Shown: positions 53,063-63,839, numbered from the stretch's first letter. The stretch: 64,000 nucleotides of DNA from Mogibacterium sp. (GCA_017512145.1 JAFWHB010000030.1:1-64000); one strand, 5' to 3'. Made by a program: numbers and translations. Notes: generated by a model from the letters alone, not told the origin.

Positions 53063-53632
53063 ATGAACACAAGCAAATTCAGTACCGCAATGATCGCGAA
53101 GCTCGCAATGATGACAGCAGTATCCCTGGTACTGCTCCTGATCATCAGGATCCCGTTCCCACCGGCACCATTCCTGGTGTATGATCCGGCTGATGTTCCT
53201 ATCTACATCACCGCATTTGCTTACGGACCTGTAGCAGGACTCATCGTTACACTGATCGTATGCCTCATCCAGGCATTCATGCTCGGAGGAGACGGACTCT
53301 ACGGATTCCTGATGCACTTTGTCGCAACCGGAATCGTAGCAGTAGTCATCGGAACAATGTACGCAAGATCCAAGACCAGGAAGAGAGCTCTGATCTCACT
53401 GGTAGTAGGTGTCATAGTAGCAGTAGTCGTTATGTGCTTTATGAACATTCTTGTAACACCTGCATACATGGGCGCTCCGAGAGAGGCTGTAGTTGCAATG
53501 ATTCCTACAGTAATCATCCCGTTCAACCTGATCAAGGCAGGCCTCAATGCTTTACTTACATGCATACTGTATAAGAGAGTCAGCGGCTTCCTGCACAGAG
53601 ATGCTGCAGCAGTCGTACATAATGAAGGATAA
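53063..53632 (+). CDS. ribU: Riboflavin ECF transporter S component RibU
   Basis: A 189-residue, six-TM substrate-binding component of an energy-coupling-factor transporter. It opens STAMIAKLAMMTAVSLVLLLIIRIPFPPAPFLVYDPADVPI, typical of RibU, with the YDPADVP riboflavin-side loop. It needs the shared EcfA/A'/T module, not in this window. AAGGAGG precedes ATG 53063. Control by the FMN riboswitch supports riboflavin as substrate. Confidence 0.95.
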   Translation: MNTSKFSTAMIAKLAMMTAVSLVLLLIIRIPFPPAPFLVYDPADVPIYITAFAYGPVAGLIVTLIVCLIQAFMLGGDGLYGFLMHFVATGIVAVVIGTMYARSKTRKRALISLVVGVIVAVVVMCFMNILVTPAYMGAPREAVVAMIPTVIIPFNLIKAGLNALLTCILYKRVSGFLHRDAAAVVHNEG

Positions 53633-53643
53633 TTAATAACGAT

Positions 53644-54075
53644 TTGAAAGATATCAGCAAAGGCGTATTCAGACTTAATACAGAGGAAGACACTCGCAGG
53701 CTCGGGCTCGAGATAGCCCGGGCCTGTGAACCCGGTGACATCATAGCTCTCATAGGCGACCTCGGAACAGGCAAGACTGCCCTGACGAAGTATATCGCTG
53801 AGGGACTCGGAGTCACCGAGGATGTCATCAGTCCGACTTTTACCATAGTGAAGGAGTACAGGAGCGGAAGGCTCCCGCTCTTTCATTTTGATGTATACAG
53901 ACTTTCGTCCGGAGAGGAACTTCTTGACATAGGAGCAGAAGATTATCTCGAAGGGAAGGGTGTATCTGTGATAGAATGGGCTGACATAGTAGCGGACGTC
54001 CTCCCTGAGGATGCACTGATAGTTAGCCTTGAGTACGCAGAGGACGGTAATGCGCGCACCGCCTCGGTAATGTAA
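53644..54075 (+). CDS. tsaE: tRNA t6A biosynthesis ATPase TsaE
   Basis: TsaE is the ATPase partner of TsaB-TsaD in making threonylcarbamoyl-adenosine at A37 of ANN-decoding tRNAs. The 143-residue protein has Walker A GDLGTGKTALTKYIAEGLG near 38-46 and the family's SPTFTIVKEY and HFDVYRL, EWADIV motifs. The start is TTG 53644, 11 bases after ribU; AAGGAT lies about 15 bases upstream. First of four linked genes, tsaE-tsaB-rimI-tsaD. Confidence 0.94.
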   Translation: MKDISKGVFRLNTEEDTRRLGLEIARACEPGDIIALIGDLGTGKTALTKYIAEGLGVTEDVISPTFTIVKEYRSGRLPLFHFDVYRLSSGEELLDIGAEDYLEGKGVSVIEWADIVADVLPEDALIVSLEYAEDGNARTASVM

Positions 54076-54078
54076 CAG

Positions 54079-54855
54079 ATGATGAACATATTAGCACTTG
54101 AAACAACCGGCAAATTCGGATCCGCTGCTGTCATCAGAGATGACGGCAGTATTTTCGCGTCCGAATCATCTGCCGAGATGAACCATCTTAAGGATATAAT
54201 CACAATCAGCGAAGAGGCGATCGAAAGAGCAGGGATCAGCAAGAAGGACCTGACACATGTCGCTTCATCGGTTGGACCTGGTTCTTTCACAGGGATCAGG
54301 ATTGGAGTCACCACAGCAAGGACCCTCGGCCAGGTGCTCGGCATACCTTGCATCAGTGTATCGTCGCTGAGAGCAATGGCAGAGAGAGTACTCGGAAGGG
54401 CGGCGGCATCGGATGCTCTTTATGTAGCTGCTATAATCAACGCAAGAAGGCATCAGACTTATGCAGGAGCATGGCAGGTAGCACAGGGCGATAACGGAGA
54501 ATATGTACTCGAGCCATGCATGGAAGAGAAGCAGTACATGATAGAAGACCTGCTCGCTGATCTTAAGCAGGCGCAGGATGAGACCGGTGGAGTCATCTTC
54601 TTCACCGGTGACGGAATTGACGCATATGAGAGCATAATAACAGAGACTCTCGCAGAGGGAACATATATACTCGCAGGTGAGGACATACGTTATCAGCACG
54701 CTGAGGATGTAGCCAGGATAGCCCTTGAATATGCCCGCGAGGGCAGGACCACAGGCTACGACGAGATGATGCCTGAGTATATGAGGCTCTCAGAGGCTGA
54801 GCAGAGACTCAGGGAAGGCACTCTGAGTGACAAGATAAGACGTACTGTCAGATAG
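54079..54855 (+). CDS. tsaB: tRNA t6A biosynthesis protein TsaB
   Basis: TsaB is the inactive ASKHA-fold partner that dimerises with TsaD. In its 258 residues, ILALETTGKFGSAAVI lies at the N-terminus and the key GPGSFTGIRIGVTTARTLGQ near 73-92. The start may be ATG 54079 or the next codon ATG 54082. No good ribosome site is seen; translation is probably coupled to tsaE, which ends three bases earlier. Confidence 0.94.
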   Translation: MMNILALETTGKFGSAAVIRDDGSIFASESSAEMNHLKDIITISEEAIERAGISKKDLTHVASSVGPGSFTGIRIGVTTARTLGQVLGIPCISVSSLRAMAERVLGRAAASDALYVAAIINARRHQTYAGAWQVAQGDNGEYVLEPCMEEKQYMIEDLLADLKQAQDETGGVIFFTGDGIDAYESIITETLAEGTYILAGEDIRYQHAEDVARIALEYAREGRTTGYDEMMPEYMRLSEAEQRLREGTLSDKIRRTVR

Positions 54856-54863
54856 GAGGAGCC

Positions 54864-55382
54864 ATGGAAGACATCACCAGATTCGGGATCCGCAGAGCCA
54901 GACTCTTCGATGTGCCGGCAATATCAAGGCTCGAGATGGAGACCTCAGGCACACCATGGAGCTCGGAATCCATCACCAGGGACATCACATCCAATGACAA
55001 GGCGTATATGGTAGTCGCTGAGCTTGGAGAGTCCGATCCTGAGAATGGCATACTTGGCGATGTTATAGGCTACGCTGACATGTGGATCGTGGCAGGCGAG
55101 GCAGAGCTTAACAACATCGCTATTGACGAGAAGTACAGAGGCCATCACTTTGGTGAGCAGCTGCTCGATCATCTTCTCACAAAGTGCCGTGAGGCAGGCT
55201 GCAAGGTCATGAACCTTGACGTCAGGAAGAGCAATCAGGCGGCAATCGCCCTCTATGAGAAGATGGGCTTTGAACGCGTCGGCATCAGGCCACGCTACTA
55301 CAGGAACAACAAGGAAGACGCCATCCTCATGACTAAGTACATCGGGGATGTAGAAGTAGAATACACAGTAGATATAGAATAG
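54864..55382 (+). CDS. rimI: Ribosomal protein S18-alanine N-acetyltransferase RimI
   Basis: A 172-residue GNAT acetyltransferase. The acetyl-CoA motif A is seen in [22 protein letters not shown], and [30 protein letters not shown] is characteristic of RimI. It acetylates the N-terminus of S18 in E. coli. AGGAGG precedes ATG 54864. Its place between tsaB and tsaD is the common arrangement. Confidence 0.92.
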   Translation: MEDITRFGIRRARLFDVPAISRLEMETSGTPWSSESITRDITSNDKAYMVVAELGESDPENGILGDVIGYADMWIVAGEAELNNIAIDEKYRGHHFGEQLLDHLLTKCREAGCKVMNLDVRKSNQAAIALYEKMGFERVGIRPRYYRNNKEDAILMTKYIGDVEVEYTVDIE

Positions 55383-55399
55383 ATATCCGGAAGGATTAC

Positions 55400-56416
55400 A
55401 TGAAGAACGTCAAACACTTAACACTTGGAATAGAGACCAGCTGTGACGAGACCGCTGTCAGCGTCGTCGCGGACGGACGCGAGATCTTAAGCAACATCAT
55501 CAGCTCGCAGATCAGCATTCATACAGAGTTCGGCGGAGTTGTACCGGAGATCGCCTCAAGACGCCATCTCGAGAACATCAATGATGTCATAGATGCGGCT
55601 CTCCGTGAGGCGGATGTGACTCTCGATGAGATAGATCTTATCGGCGTTACATACGGTCCGGGACTCGTAGGCGCACTGCTGATCGGAGTCGCTGCAGCCA
55701 AAGCGATCGCTTTCGCGTGCGACATCCCGCTCGTCGGCGTCAATCACATGCACGGCCACATCGCTGCAAACTATCTTGAACATCACGAGCTCGAGCCTCC
55801 TTTCATGGCTCTGGTCGTATCCGGCGGTCATACGAATATAGTGAACGTGCCTGACTACAACAAATGCGACAAACTCGGCGGAACAAGAGACGATGCGGCA
55901 GGCGAGGCATTCGACAAGGTCGCAAGAGTCATCGGACTCGGTTATCCCGGCGGCCCTAAGATCGACAGAGCCGCTAAGAACGGCAACCGGGACGCCATCG
56001 AGTTCAAGAGAGTATATCTTGAACCGGGCAGCTACGATTTCAGCTTTTCAGGTCTCAAGACACAGGCTCTCAACTACCTGAATACAGAGAAGCAGGCAGG
56101 AAGAGAGATCAATGTGAATGATGTCGCGGCAAGCTTTCAGGAGGCTGTCGTAGAGGTCATCGCAGACAAGGCAGTCCATGCAGCTAAGGAATTCGGCCAG
56201 AAGAGAATAGTAATGGCCGGCGGAGTTGCATCCAACACAAGGCTCAGAGAACTCATATCTGAGAAAGCTTCAGCAGCAGGCATAGAAGTTCTCAGACCGT
56301 CTCCGGTACTTTGCACCGACAACGGTGCGATGATCGCATCAGCAGCATATTACGCATACAGAGCAGGCGAGAGATCAGGTTATGATCTCGATGCAGTGCC
56401 TGCACTCGAATTCTGA
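55400..56416 (+). CDS. tsaD: tRNA N6-adenosine threonylcarbamoyltransferase TsaD
   Basis: TsaD transfers the threonylcarbamoyl group to A37 of tRNA. The 338-residue ASKHA protein has [15 protein letters not shown] at the N-terminus, the metal-binding HMHGH near 114-118 ([14 protein letters not shown]), VSGGHTNIV near 137, and [12 protein letters not shown] near 273. GGAAGGA precedes ATG 55400. Last gene of the t6A set; TsaC is not in the window. Confidence 0.97.
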   Translation: MKNVKHLTLGIETSCDETAVSVVADGREILSNIISSQISIHTEFGGVVPEIASRRHLENINDVIDAALREADVTLDEIDLIGVTYGPGLVGALLIGVAAAKAIAFACDIPLVGVNHMHGHIAANYLEHHELEPPFMALVVSGGHTNIVNVPDYNKCDKLGGTRDDAAGEAFDKVARVIGLGYPGGPKIDRAAKNGNRDAIEFKRVYLEPGSYDFSFSGLKTQALNYLNTEKQAGREINVNDVAASFQEAVVEVIADKAVHAAKEFGQKRIVMAGGVASNTRLRELISEKASAAGIEVLRPSPVLCTDNGAMIASAAYYAYRAGERSGYDLDAVPALEF

Positions 56417-56444
56417 TTATACAACTACAAGGAGCAGATAATTA

Positions 56445-58388
56445 ATGCTTGTATTATCCGGCAAGGACATCAGTAAGGCTTACGGAACTGACATCATACT
56501 AGAAGATGTCAGTTTTGGCGTGAGCAAAGGTGACAGGATAGGTATCGTCGGTCCGAACGGTTCGGGCAAGACGACCCTCCTCAATATCATCACAGGCGCC
56601 CTTGAGCCGACTTCAGGCAATATATATATCCGCAATGACTACAGCATAGGATATCTTAAGCAGAAGAACATCTTCTTCTCCGGCGGAACTGTCATCAGCG
56701 AGGCAGAGAAGACATTCGAGCACTTCTTCGCAATGGAGAAGGAGATCGAGAAGCTTCAGATGAGGATCGCAGATCACGAGAGCAGCAGCTTTGACAGGGA
56801 TCTAGCGAGATACACAGAGCTCATCGAAGATTATGAGAAGCAGGGCGGATATACCTACAGGAGCGAGCTCTCAGCAGTTCTCAGGCACATGGGCTTTGAC
56901 GAGGAATCCCAGAACAAGAAGATAGAGGTCCTCTCGGGAGGTGAGCGCACAAGGCTCGCGCTCTCATGCATGCTCCTTCGCAAGCCTGACATACTCATCC
57001 TCGACGAGCCTACCAACCACCTCGACCTGAGGATGCTGGCATGGCTTGAGACATACCTCAAGAACTATCAGGGGACTTTGCTCGTCGTATCTCACGACAG
57101 ATACTTCCTCGATAAGATCGTTAACAGGATATTCGACATGAGCGGTGGCACGCTCTATGCATATACAGGCAACTACTCGGAGTATCTGGTCAAGAAGGCG
57201 GAGCGCCTTGAGGCCATGAGACGTGAGTATGAGAAGCAGCAGGCTGAGATCGCCCGTCAGGAGGAGATGATCAGACGCTTCAAGCAGCACGGAACCGAGC
57301 ATCTTGCCAAGAGAGCAAGATCGAGGGAGAAGAGGCTTGCTCATGTGGAGCTGCTTGAAAAGCCTGAGCTCATGAACACCAGGATGAAAATCAGCTTTGA
57401 GGCTGATTACAAGAGCGGCGGCGAAGTCATAACTGCAGAAGATCTCAGCAAGAGCTATGGCGACAGAAGACTCTTCAGGGACGTGTCCTTCGATGTAAGG
57501 AAGGGCGAGAGAGTCTGCATCATCGGTGACAACGGTATAGGCAAGACCACACTCCTTAGGATCCTCATGGAGAAGGAAGCCGCAGACACCGGCTATCTAA
57601 GGATCGGGTACAATGTCAACTTTGGCTACTACGATCAGGGTCAGATGATGCTCGACGACAACGAGACTGTTCTCGGCGAGATGAAGAACGCTTACCACCT
57701 CTATTCAGACACCGAGATGAGATCTCTGCTGGGAAGATTCCTGTTCAGAGGAGATGATGTCTTCAAGCAGGTCAAGGATCTCTCCGGAGGTGAGAAGGCC
57801 AAGCTGTCTCTTCTCAAGCTGATGCTGTCAGGTGCGAATACTCTTGTCCTGGACGAGCCGACCAACCACCTTGACATCGAGTCGAGAGAGATCGTTGAGG
57901 ATGCACTGACTGAATTTGGCGGAACCCTGATCATCGTATCCCACGACAGATATCTGCTGACCAAGATCCCTGACAGGATACTCGAGCTCACTCAGGACGG
58001 AATGGTCGAGTACAAGGGTAACTTCGAGTACTATGTAGAGAAGAACTCGGCTGATGCAGCGGAGGACGAGGCAGAGACTTCGAAGAAGCCTTCAGGGTCA
58101 GCTGCCCGCTCAGAGCTTGAGGTCACTTTGCAGGAAGTCAGGTCATCAGAGGCAGAGCGCAAAGCCAAGAAGCAGGCTGAAGCCGACGAGAGACGCAGAG
58201 CAAGGCAGTCGGATGAGATCGAGAGCAGGATACATGAGCTTGAGGGCATGATCGCAGACATAGAGGAGTCAATGACTGATACAGACAGGGCGGGAGACTT
58301 CGAATGGATGCAGGAACAGTCTGAGCTTATGGCAACATATGAAACAGAAATCTCAGAATTGTACGATAAATGGATGGAACTTCAATAA
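56445..58388 (+). CDS. ABC-F family ATPase
   Basis: A 647-residue soluble protein with two ABC ATPase domains and no membrane part. First domain: Walker [10 protein letters not shown] at 36-44, LSGGE signature near 165, [11 protein letters not shown] near 186. Second: GDNGIGKTT near 358, [16 protein letters not shown] near 446, [11 protein letters not shown] near 470. The linker is Arg/Glu-rich (about 245-310), and the C-terminal ~120 residues form a charged coiled coil. ABC-F proteins act on ribosomes as translation factors or antibiotic protection; this layout resembles the housekeeping Uup/YdiF types. AAGGAG precedes ATG 56445. Confidence 0.93.
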   Translation: MLVLSGKDISKAYGTDIILEDVSFGVSKGDRIGIVGPNGSGKTTLLNIITGALEPTSGNIYIRNDYSIGYLKQKNIFFSGGTVISEAEKTFEHFFAMEKEIEKLQMRIADHESSSFDRDLARYTELIEDYEKQGGYTYRSELSAVLRHMGFDEESQNKKIEVLSGGERTRLALSCMLLRKPDILILDEPTNHLDLRMLAWLETYLKNYQGTLLVVSHDRYFLDKIVNRIFDMSGGTLYAYTGNYSEYLVKKAERLEAMRREYEKQQAEIARQEEMIRRFKQHGTEHLAKRARSREKRLAHVELLEKPELMNTRMKISFEADYKSGGEVITAEDLSKSYGDRRLFRDVSFDVRKGERVCIIGDNGIGKTTLLRILMEKEAADTGYLRIGYNVNFGYYDQGQMMLDDNETVLGEMKNAYHLYSDTEMRSLLGRFLFRGDDVFKQVKDLSGGEKAKLSLLKLMLSGANTLVLDEPTNHLDIESREIVEDALTEFGGTLIIVSHDRYLLTKIPDRILELTQDGMVEYKGNFEYYVEKNSADAAEDEAETSKKPSGSAARSELEVTLQEVRSSEAERKAKKQAEADERRRARQSDEIESRIHELEGMIADIEESMTDTDRAGDFEWMQEQSELMATYETEISELYDKWMELQ

Positions 58389-58390
58389 CT

Positions 58391-58408
58391 TTGTGAAATA
58401 TTCTACTT
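58391..58408 (+). promoter_or_regulatory. Possible Rex half-site upstream of acpP-rex
   Basis: TTGTGAAATATT matches the left 12 bases of a Rex operator (TTGTGAAATATTTCACAA); the right arm CTACTT is poor. Weak candidate for control by the nearby Rex. Confidence 0.25.
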
Positions 58409-58413
58409 AATAG

Positions 58414-58443
58414 TTGAATTATTTTCGCTTTGTATTTTATAAT
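58414..58443 (+). promoter_or_regulatory. SigA-type promoter of acpP
   Basis: TTGAAT (58414-58419), 18 bp, TATAAT (58438-58443), 40 bp before the start codon. Confidence 0.65.
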
Positions 58444-58483
58444 TAATGTCGATAATTAAATCTATCTAATAAAGGAGCTAACT

Positions 58484-58711
58484 ATGGTATTTGAAAAAGT
58501 TAAACAGCTGATCGTTGAACAGCTTGATGTAGATCCAGAGAGCATTACAATGGATACAGACTTCATGAAAGACCTCGAAGCAGATTCCCTTGATGCTGTA
58601 GAGATCATTCTTGGTGTAGAGGACGAATATGGCCTTGAGATTCCTGATGAAGTAGCAGAGAACTTCACTAAGGTAGCAGATATCGTTAACTATATCGAGG
58701 CAAATAAATAA
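58484..58711 (+). CDS. acpP: Acyl carrier protein
   Basis: A 75-residue acidic carrier of fatty-acyl chains in type II fatty-acid synthesis. The phosphopantetheine Ser is in DLEADSLDAVEI (Ser about 36). AAAGGAG precedes ATG 58484. It is not beside fab genes here; rex follows 68 bp later and may be co-transcribed. Confidence 0.96.
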   Translation: MVFEKVKQLIVEQLDVDPESITMDTDFMKDLEADSLDAVEIILGVEDEYGLEIPDEVAENFTKVADIVNYIEANK

Positions 58712-58779
58712 TCCTGCTGAATAGATAACGGACGGCGCGTATGCGCTAATTCATTCAGCGTAAGGAGAAGGGGTAAGAC

Positions 58780-59430
58780 ATGAGCAATAAGCCTAAAGTG
58801 TCAAATGCAATTATAAGAAGACTGCCTAGATACAGAAGATATCTCGGACATCTTCAGACCAGGGGAGTCAGGAAGGTTTCATCTAACGAACTCAGTGAGA
58901 TGATCGGCTATACAGCATCTCAGATCAGACAGGATCTGAATACATTCGGGGAATTTGGACAGCAGGGATATGGCTATGAAGTTGACAAGCTCTACAAGGA
59001 GATCAACAAGATCCTTGGGCTTGACAGAGAATATAAGACAGTAGTAGTTGGTGTTGGTAACCTCGGACAGGCTATTACGAACTACACATATTACTACAAG
59101 ATCGGATTCAACATTATGGGATTGTTTGATATCAATCCTAAGATCATCGGCAACTGGATCAACGATGTTGAGGTTATGGATTGTGCTGAGCTTGAAGAGT
59201 ATGTCAGAAGAGAGAACATCGATATCGGCATCATCTGTGTTAACAGAGAGAATGCTCAGGATGTAGCTGACAAACTTGTAGCAGGCGGAGTACGCGGCAT
59301 CTGGAACTTTGCACCGATCGATCTGGTCGTACCATCTGATGTAGCGCTTGAATCAGTACACCTTTCGGACAGCCTTCACGCTCTCTCTTTCATGATCAAG
59401 AGCAAGTCAGAGCAGGCAGCTGAGAAGTAA
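58780..59430 (+). CDS. rex: Redox-sensing transcriptional repressor Rex
   Basis: Rex senses the NADH/NAD+ ratio and represses fermentation and respiration genes when NADH is low. The 216-residue protein has an N-terminal winged helix (NAIIRRLPRYRRYLGHL, SSNELSEMIGYTASQIRQDLNTFGEFGQQGYGY) and a Rossmann domain with VGVGNLGQAI near 88 and GLFDINPKIIG. The C-terminal swap helix follows. AAGGAGAAGG precedes ATG 58780. Neighbouring kor and ferredoxin genes show the ferredoxin/NADH metabolism it would watch over. Confidence 0.97.
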   Translation: MSNKPKVSNAIIRRLPRYRRYLGHLQTRGVRKVSSNELSEMIGYTASQIRQDLNTFGEFGQQGYGYEVDKLYKEINKILGLDREYKTVVVGVGNLGQAITNYTYYYKIGFNIMGLFDINPKIIGNWINDVEVMDCAELEEYVRRENIDIGIICVNRENAQDVADKLVAGGVRGIWNFAPIDLVVPSDVALESVHLSDSLHALSFMIKSKSEQAAEK

Positions 59431-59455
59431 TCATTCAGTACTAATAACGCAAACA

Positions 59456-59485
59456 AAAATCCCGTAGCGTGAGCTACGGGATTTT
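59456..59485. terminator. Bidirectional terminator between rex and the ferredoxin gene
   Basis: 13-base perfect arms AAAATCCCGTAGC/GCTACGGGATTTT (59456-59468/59473-59485) around GTGA, giving a T-run on both strands. Confidence 0.9.
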
Positions 59486-59518
59486 CGGTAAATCCATAAA
59501 GGATGTAAGTCTTAAGAC

Positions 59519-59686
59519 TTATGCCTCAGCAGGTGCTCCTACAGGGCAGTTAGCAGCGCAAGCACCACAGTCGATGCAAACGGACTCATCGATTACGTAA
59601 GGTGTTCCCTCGGAAATAGCCTCAACAGGGCAGCCAGCTGCACAAACGCCGCAACCGATGCAATCATCAGAAATCTTATATGCCAT
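59519..59686 (-). CDS. Short 2[4Fe-4S] ferredoxin
   Basis: The minus strand encodes a 55-residue clostridial-type ferredoxin. The two cluster motifs are CIGCGVCAAGCP (about 9-20) and CIDCGACAANCP (about 38-49). The product begins MAYKISDDC and ends GAPAEA, both usual for the family. AAGGAGGA stands before the ATG. It carries low-potential electrons, for example from the 2-oxoacid oxidoreductase encoded at 36-39 kb. Monocistronic, with its own promoter and a shared terminator. Confidence 0.95.
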   Translation of the reverse strand: MAYKISDDCIGCGVCAAGCPVEAISEGTPYVIDESVCIDCGACAANCPVGAPAEA

Positions 59687-59726
59687 TATAGTCTCCTCCT
59701 TCTTATAAGAATATATCTACATCGCA

Positions 59727-59755
59727 AGTATAGCACGCAGATAGTTAAATGTAAA
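59727..59755 (-). promoter_or_regulatory. SigA-type promoter of the ferredoxin gene (minus strand)
   Basis: On the minus strand, TTTACA (59755-59750), 17 bp, TATACT (59732-59727). Confidence 0.75.
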
Positions 59756-59801
59756 TAATTTAAAAAAGTTGAAGAATGCACATTCAGAGGTGCAGATAAG
59801 C

Positions 59802-60674
59802 ATGAAAATAGTATCATTTACAGGTAAGAGCGGAACAGGAAAGAGCTACCAGGCAACTCAGCTGGCGCAGAGCAGAGGCTTTGATGCCATCATTGATGAC
59901 GGCCTCCTGATCTATAAGGGACAGATAGTAGCAGGTACTTCCGCCAAGAAATGCGCATCCAAGGCAGCAGCCATGAGAACTGCTCTTTTCAACTATGATG
60001 ACCACAGGGACGAGGTTATCAGCGCAATAGTCAGATATAAGCCTGAGAGCCTGATGATAATCGGCACATCTGACAAGATGACCAATATCATAGCTTCCCA
60101 GCTCGGACTTCATGAGCCTGACGAGAGGATCTACATCGAGGATGTCACAACAGAGGAGGACAGGGCACTTGCGGCACATCACCGCAATGACGAGGGCCAG
60201 CACGTAATCCCGGCACCTGTCGGACAGCTGAGAAGAGACTTTGCCGGCTACTTCATGAATCCTCTCAAGATGTTCTGGGACAAAGCCATCGGTAACGCTG
60301 TCAGCGGGGACCCCGGCAAGGACGATGACGGCCCGACCGACCGTACAGTCGTAAGGCCTCAGTTCAGCTACTTTGGCACTTTCACGATAAGTGAACAGGT
60401 TATCAGGGACATCATCAGGATCGCGGCAGAGAAGTACAGCGACAAACTCGTAGTTGCGAACAGAATGAGTAACGGCAAGCAGCACAACATGTCGGTCACT
60501 ATCGATGTCAGGGCGCTCAAGGATCCCGGGACGATCGATAGCTGCGTCGCACTTCAGAATGATGTGTATCAGGCGATTGCTAACATGACGGCTTTCACGA
60601 TCGACAGCGTCAATGTCAGGATCAGCGATATCGCGCGTGACTATGATGATCTGCACTCGCGCAAACTTCACTAG
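59802..60674 (+). CDS. P-loop NTPase fused to an Asp23/Gls24-like domain
   Basis: The 290-residue protein starts with a P-loop, GKSGTGKS at residues 8-15, and a small NTPase-like region with IIDDGLLIYKGQIVAG and MIIGTSDKM (about 85). It ends with an Asp23-like module (about 190-278): YFGTFTISEQVIRDIIRIAAEKY, then MSVTIDVRALKDP and NMTAFTIDSVNVRISDI. Asp23 proteins are linked to envelope stress in Gram-positives. ATG 59802 is used because AGAGGTG lies nine bases upstream. The two modules in one chain suggest a nucleotide-regulated envelope or surface-polymer function; this is inferred. A DNA glycosylase gene follows. Confidence 0.75.
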   Translation: MKIVSFTGKSGTGKSYQATQLAQSRGFDAIIDDGLLIYKGQIVAGTSAKKCASKAAAMRTALFNYDDHRDEVISAIVRYKPESLMIIGTSDKMTNIIASQLGLHEPDERIYIEDVTTEEDRALAAHHRNDEGQHVIPAPVGQLRRDFAGYFMNPLKMFWDKAIGNAVSGDPGKDDDGPTDRTVVRPQFSYFGTFTISEQVIRDIIRIAAEKYSDKLVVANRMSNGKQHNMSVTIDVRALKDPGTIDSCVALQNDVYQAIANMTAFTIDSVNVRISDIARDYDDLHSRKLH

Positions 60675-60692
60675 ACGGAGCATTACAGATAA

Positions 60693-61529
60693 ATGAGAAC
60701 TATCGTATTTGACAATATCAGGGATCTGGAGCTCCCGCACGTATTCGAGTGCGGCCAGTGCTTCAGATGGGTGCCTGCAGGGGACGGCACCGGTGACTAT
60801 ATAGGTGCTGCAGGGTCATATGCAGCAAGAGTTGGCATTACCGGAGACGGCGGCACAAGGTCTCTTGTGATCGAGGCGACCGGCGGAGATGAAGACTTCT
60901 GGCGGAGCTACTTTGACCTCGATACGGATTACTCAGAGATCAAATCAACCCTGATAACCAGGGAGCCCCTGATCGCTGCTGCGGCAGAATACGGCAGCGG
61001 AATCAGGATCCTCAACCAGGACCTCTTCGAGACGATCATTTCGTTCATTATTTCTCAGAACAATAACATCCCGAGGATCAGGAAGAACATCGAATCGATC
61101 TGCTCGAAGTACGGCGAGTATATAGGCGAGGCTTTCGGAAGAGAGTGGTACGCATTCCCAACGCCGGAGGCGCTTGCGGCAGCAGAGGTCAGCGACCTGA
61201 TGGATCTCCGGCTTGGCTACAGAGCGGGGTACATCAAAGCGGCAGGAGAACGCTTTTGCAGCTGCGAGAGGCCAAAGTGCAGGGAGGAAGTCCTCGAATA
61301 CCTCGGCATAGGACCTAAGGTCGCGAACTGCATCATGCTGTTCGGTCTGAGGCAGACTGACGCCTTCCCGATCGACACCTGGGTCAAGCACATAATGAAT
61401 GACATGTACGGCTTCGAAGAGAAAGATGCCAGAGGAATGGCTGCGTTTGCAGCGGACAGATTCGGAGCTTATGCGGGATATGCCCAGCAGTATCTGTTCT
61501 ATTATTACAGAGACCGCAGCAAGAACTGA
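60693..61529 (+). CDS. 8-oxoguanine DNA glycosylase/AP lyase (OGG type)
   Basis: A 278-residue base-excision repair enzyme. The N-terminal OGG domain has ECGQCFRW at 19-26, and the HhH-GPD domain has ISQNNNIPRIRKNIESIC near 120 and LGIGPKVANCIMLFGLRQTDAFPIDTW. Lys209 and Asp228 match the catalytic Lys/Asp pair of OGG1, supporting glycosylase plus lyase action on 8-oxoguanine. ATG 60693 follows the NTPase-Asp23 gene by 18 bases; no strong ribosome site. Ends before a clear terminator. Confidence 0.9.
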   Translation: MRTIVFDNIRDLELPHVFECGQCFRWVPAGDGTGDYIGAAGSYAARVGITGDGGTRSLVIEATGGDEDFWRSYFDLDTDYSEIKSTLITREPLIAAAAEYGSGIRILNQDLFETIISFIISQNNNIPRIRKNIESICSKYGEYIGEAFGREWYAFPTPEALAAAEVSDLMDLRLGYRAGYIKAAGERFCSCERPKCREEVLEYLGIGPKVANCIMLFGLRQTDAFPIDTWVKHIMNDMYGFEEKDARGMAAFAADRFGAYAGYAQQYLFYYYRDRSKN

Positions 61530-61558
61530 AAACATTGAAAAATATTGAAAATCCATCC

Positions 61559-61585
61559 AAAGCCCTCACTTCCGGAGGGCTTTTT
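61559..61585 (+). terminator. Terminator after the DNA glycosylase gene
   Basis: A perfect 9-bp stem AAAGCCCTC/GAGGGCTTT (61559-61567/61575-61583), with TTTTT at its 3' side. Confidence 0.85.
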
Positions 61586-61614
61586 GAGTGACGATTTCTT
61601 CACACAATTAAGTG

Positions 61615-61643
61615 TTGACATTACATATGGGGATGAGTAGAAT
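61615..61643 (+). promoter_or_regulatory. SigA-type promoter of groESL
   Basis: TTGACA (61615-61620), 17 bp, TAGAAT (61638-61643). The CIRCE element lies just downstream over the start site. Confidence 0.85.
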
Positions 61644-61654
61644 AATAAAGGTAT

Positions 61655-61681
61655 TTGGCACTCGAACGATAAGAGTGCTAA
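61655..61681 (+). promoter_or_regulatory. CIRCE operator of groESL
   Basis: TTGGCACTC-N9-GAGTGCTAA, one base off the perfect CIRCE. It puts groESL under HrcA, encoded at 4.3 kb in the same window. Confidence 0.95.
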
Positions 61682-61720
61682 CAAAACAGACATAAGAACA
61701 GAATATCAGGAGGCAATAAT

Positions 61721-61999
61721 ATGAGCATCGGAATCAAGCCACTCGGAGCAAGAGTTGTAATAAAGAAGATGGAAGCTGAAGAGAAGACAGAGGGCGGACT
61801 GCTCCTTTCAGGCAGCGCCAAGGAGAAGCCACAGCAGGCAGAGGTCCTTGCAGTTGGTCCTGGAACTAAGGACGAGCCAATGGAACTCAAGGTAGGCGAC
61901 ATCGTAATCTTCAGCAGATACGGTGGCAATGAGCTCAAGTATAAGGGTGTTGAATATACTATCATCAATCAGAAGGACATCCTTGCTACAGTAGAGTAA
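61721..61999 (+). CDS. groES: Co-chaperonin GroES
   Basis: A 92-residue lid of the GroEL cage, as a seven-member ring. It has the PLGARVVIKKMEAEEKTEGGLLLSGSAKEKP mobile-loop region and a C-terminal VEYTIINQKDILATVE. AGGAGG precedes ATG 61721. First gene of the CIRCE-controlled operon. Confidence 0.98.
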   Translation: MSIGIKPLGARVVIKKMEAEEKTEGGLLLSGSAKEKPQQAEVLAVGPGTKDEPMELKVGDIVIFSRYGGNELKYKGVEYTIINQKDILATVE

Positions 62000-62015
62000 C
62001 AAGAACGTTAAATAA

Positions 62016-63656
<1,641 letters not shown>

Positions 63657-63679
63657 AGGCGTTGCCGTAAGGAAGAATG

Positions 63680-63752
63680 CGGAGGCTGAGCTCCTCCGAT
63701 AGGATCAATCAATTATGTGATAAAGGAGTGCTCGTATGGGCGCTCCTTTTTT
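63680..63752 (+). terminator. Terminator of groESL, with a preceding hairpin
   Basis: A first hairpin pairs CGGAGG/CCTCCG (63680-63685/63693-63698). The terminator pairs AAAGGAGTGC with GCGCTCCTTT (63722-63731/63740-63749, one G-U pair), ending in TTTTTT. Confidence 0.85.
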
Positions 63753-63811
63753 ATATGAGAAATTTGTTGGACAGCTGCAAAAGTTAGCGATCTCTAATTC
63801 TTGAAAAATGC

Positions 63812-63839
63812 TTGATTTGCCCATTTTTAGTGATATATT
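63812..63839 (+). promoter_or_regulatory. Probable promoter of guaB
   Basis: TTGATT (63812-63817), 16 bp, TATATT (63834-63839). The leader that follows has a small GTTAG/CTAAC hairpin near 63870-63885 and no recognised purine riboswitch. Confidence 0.5.
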
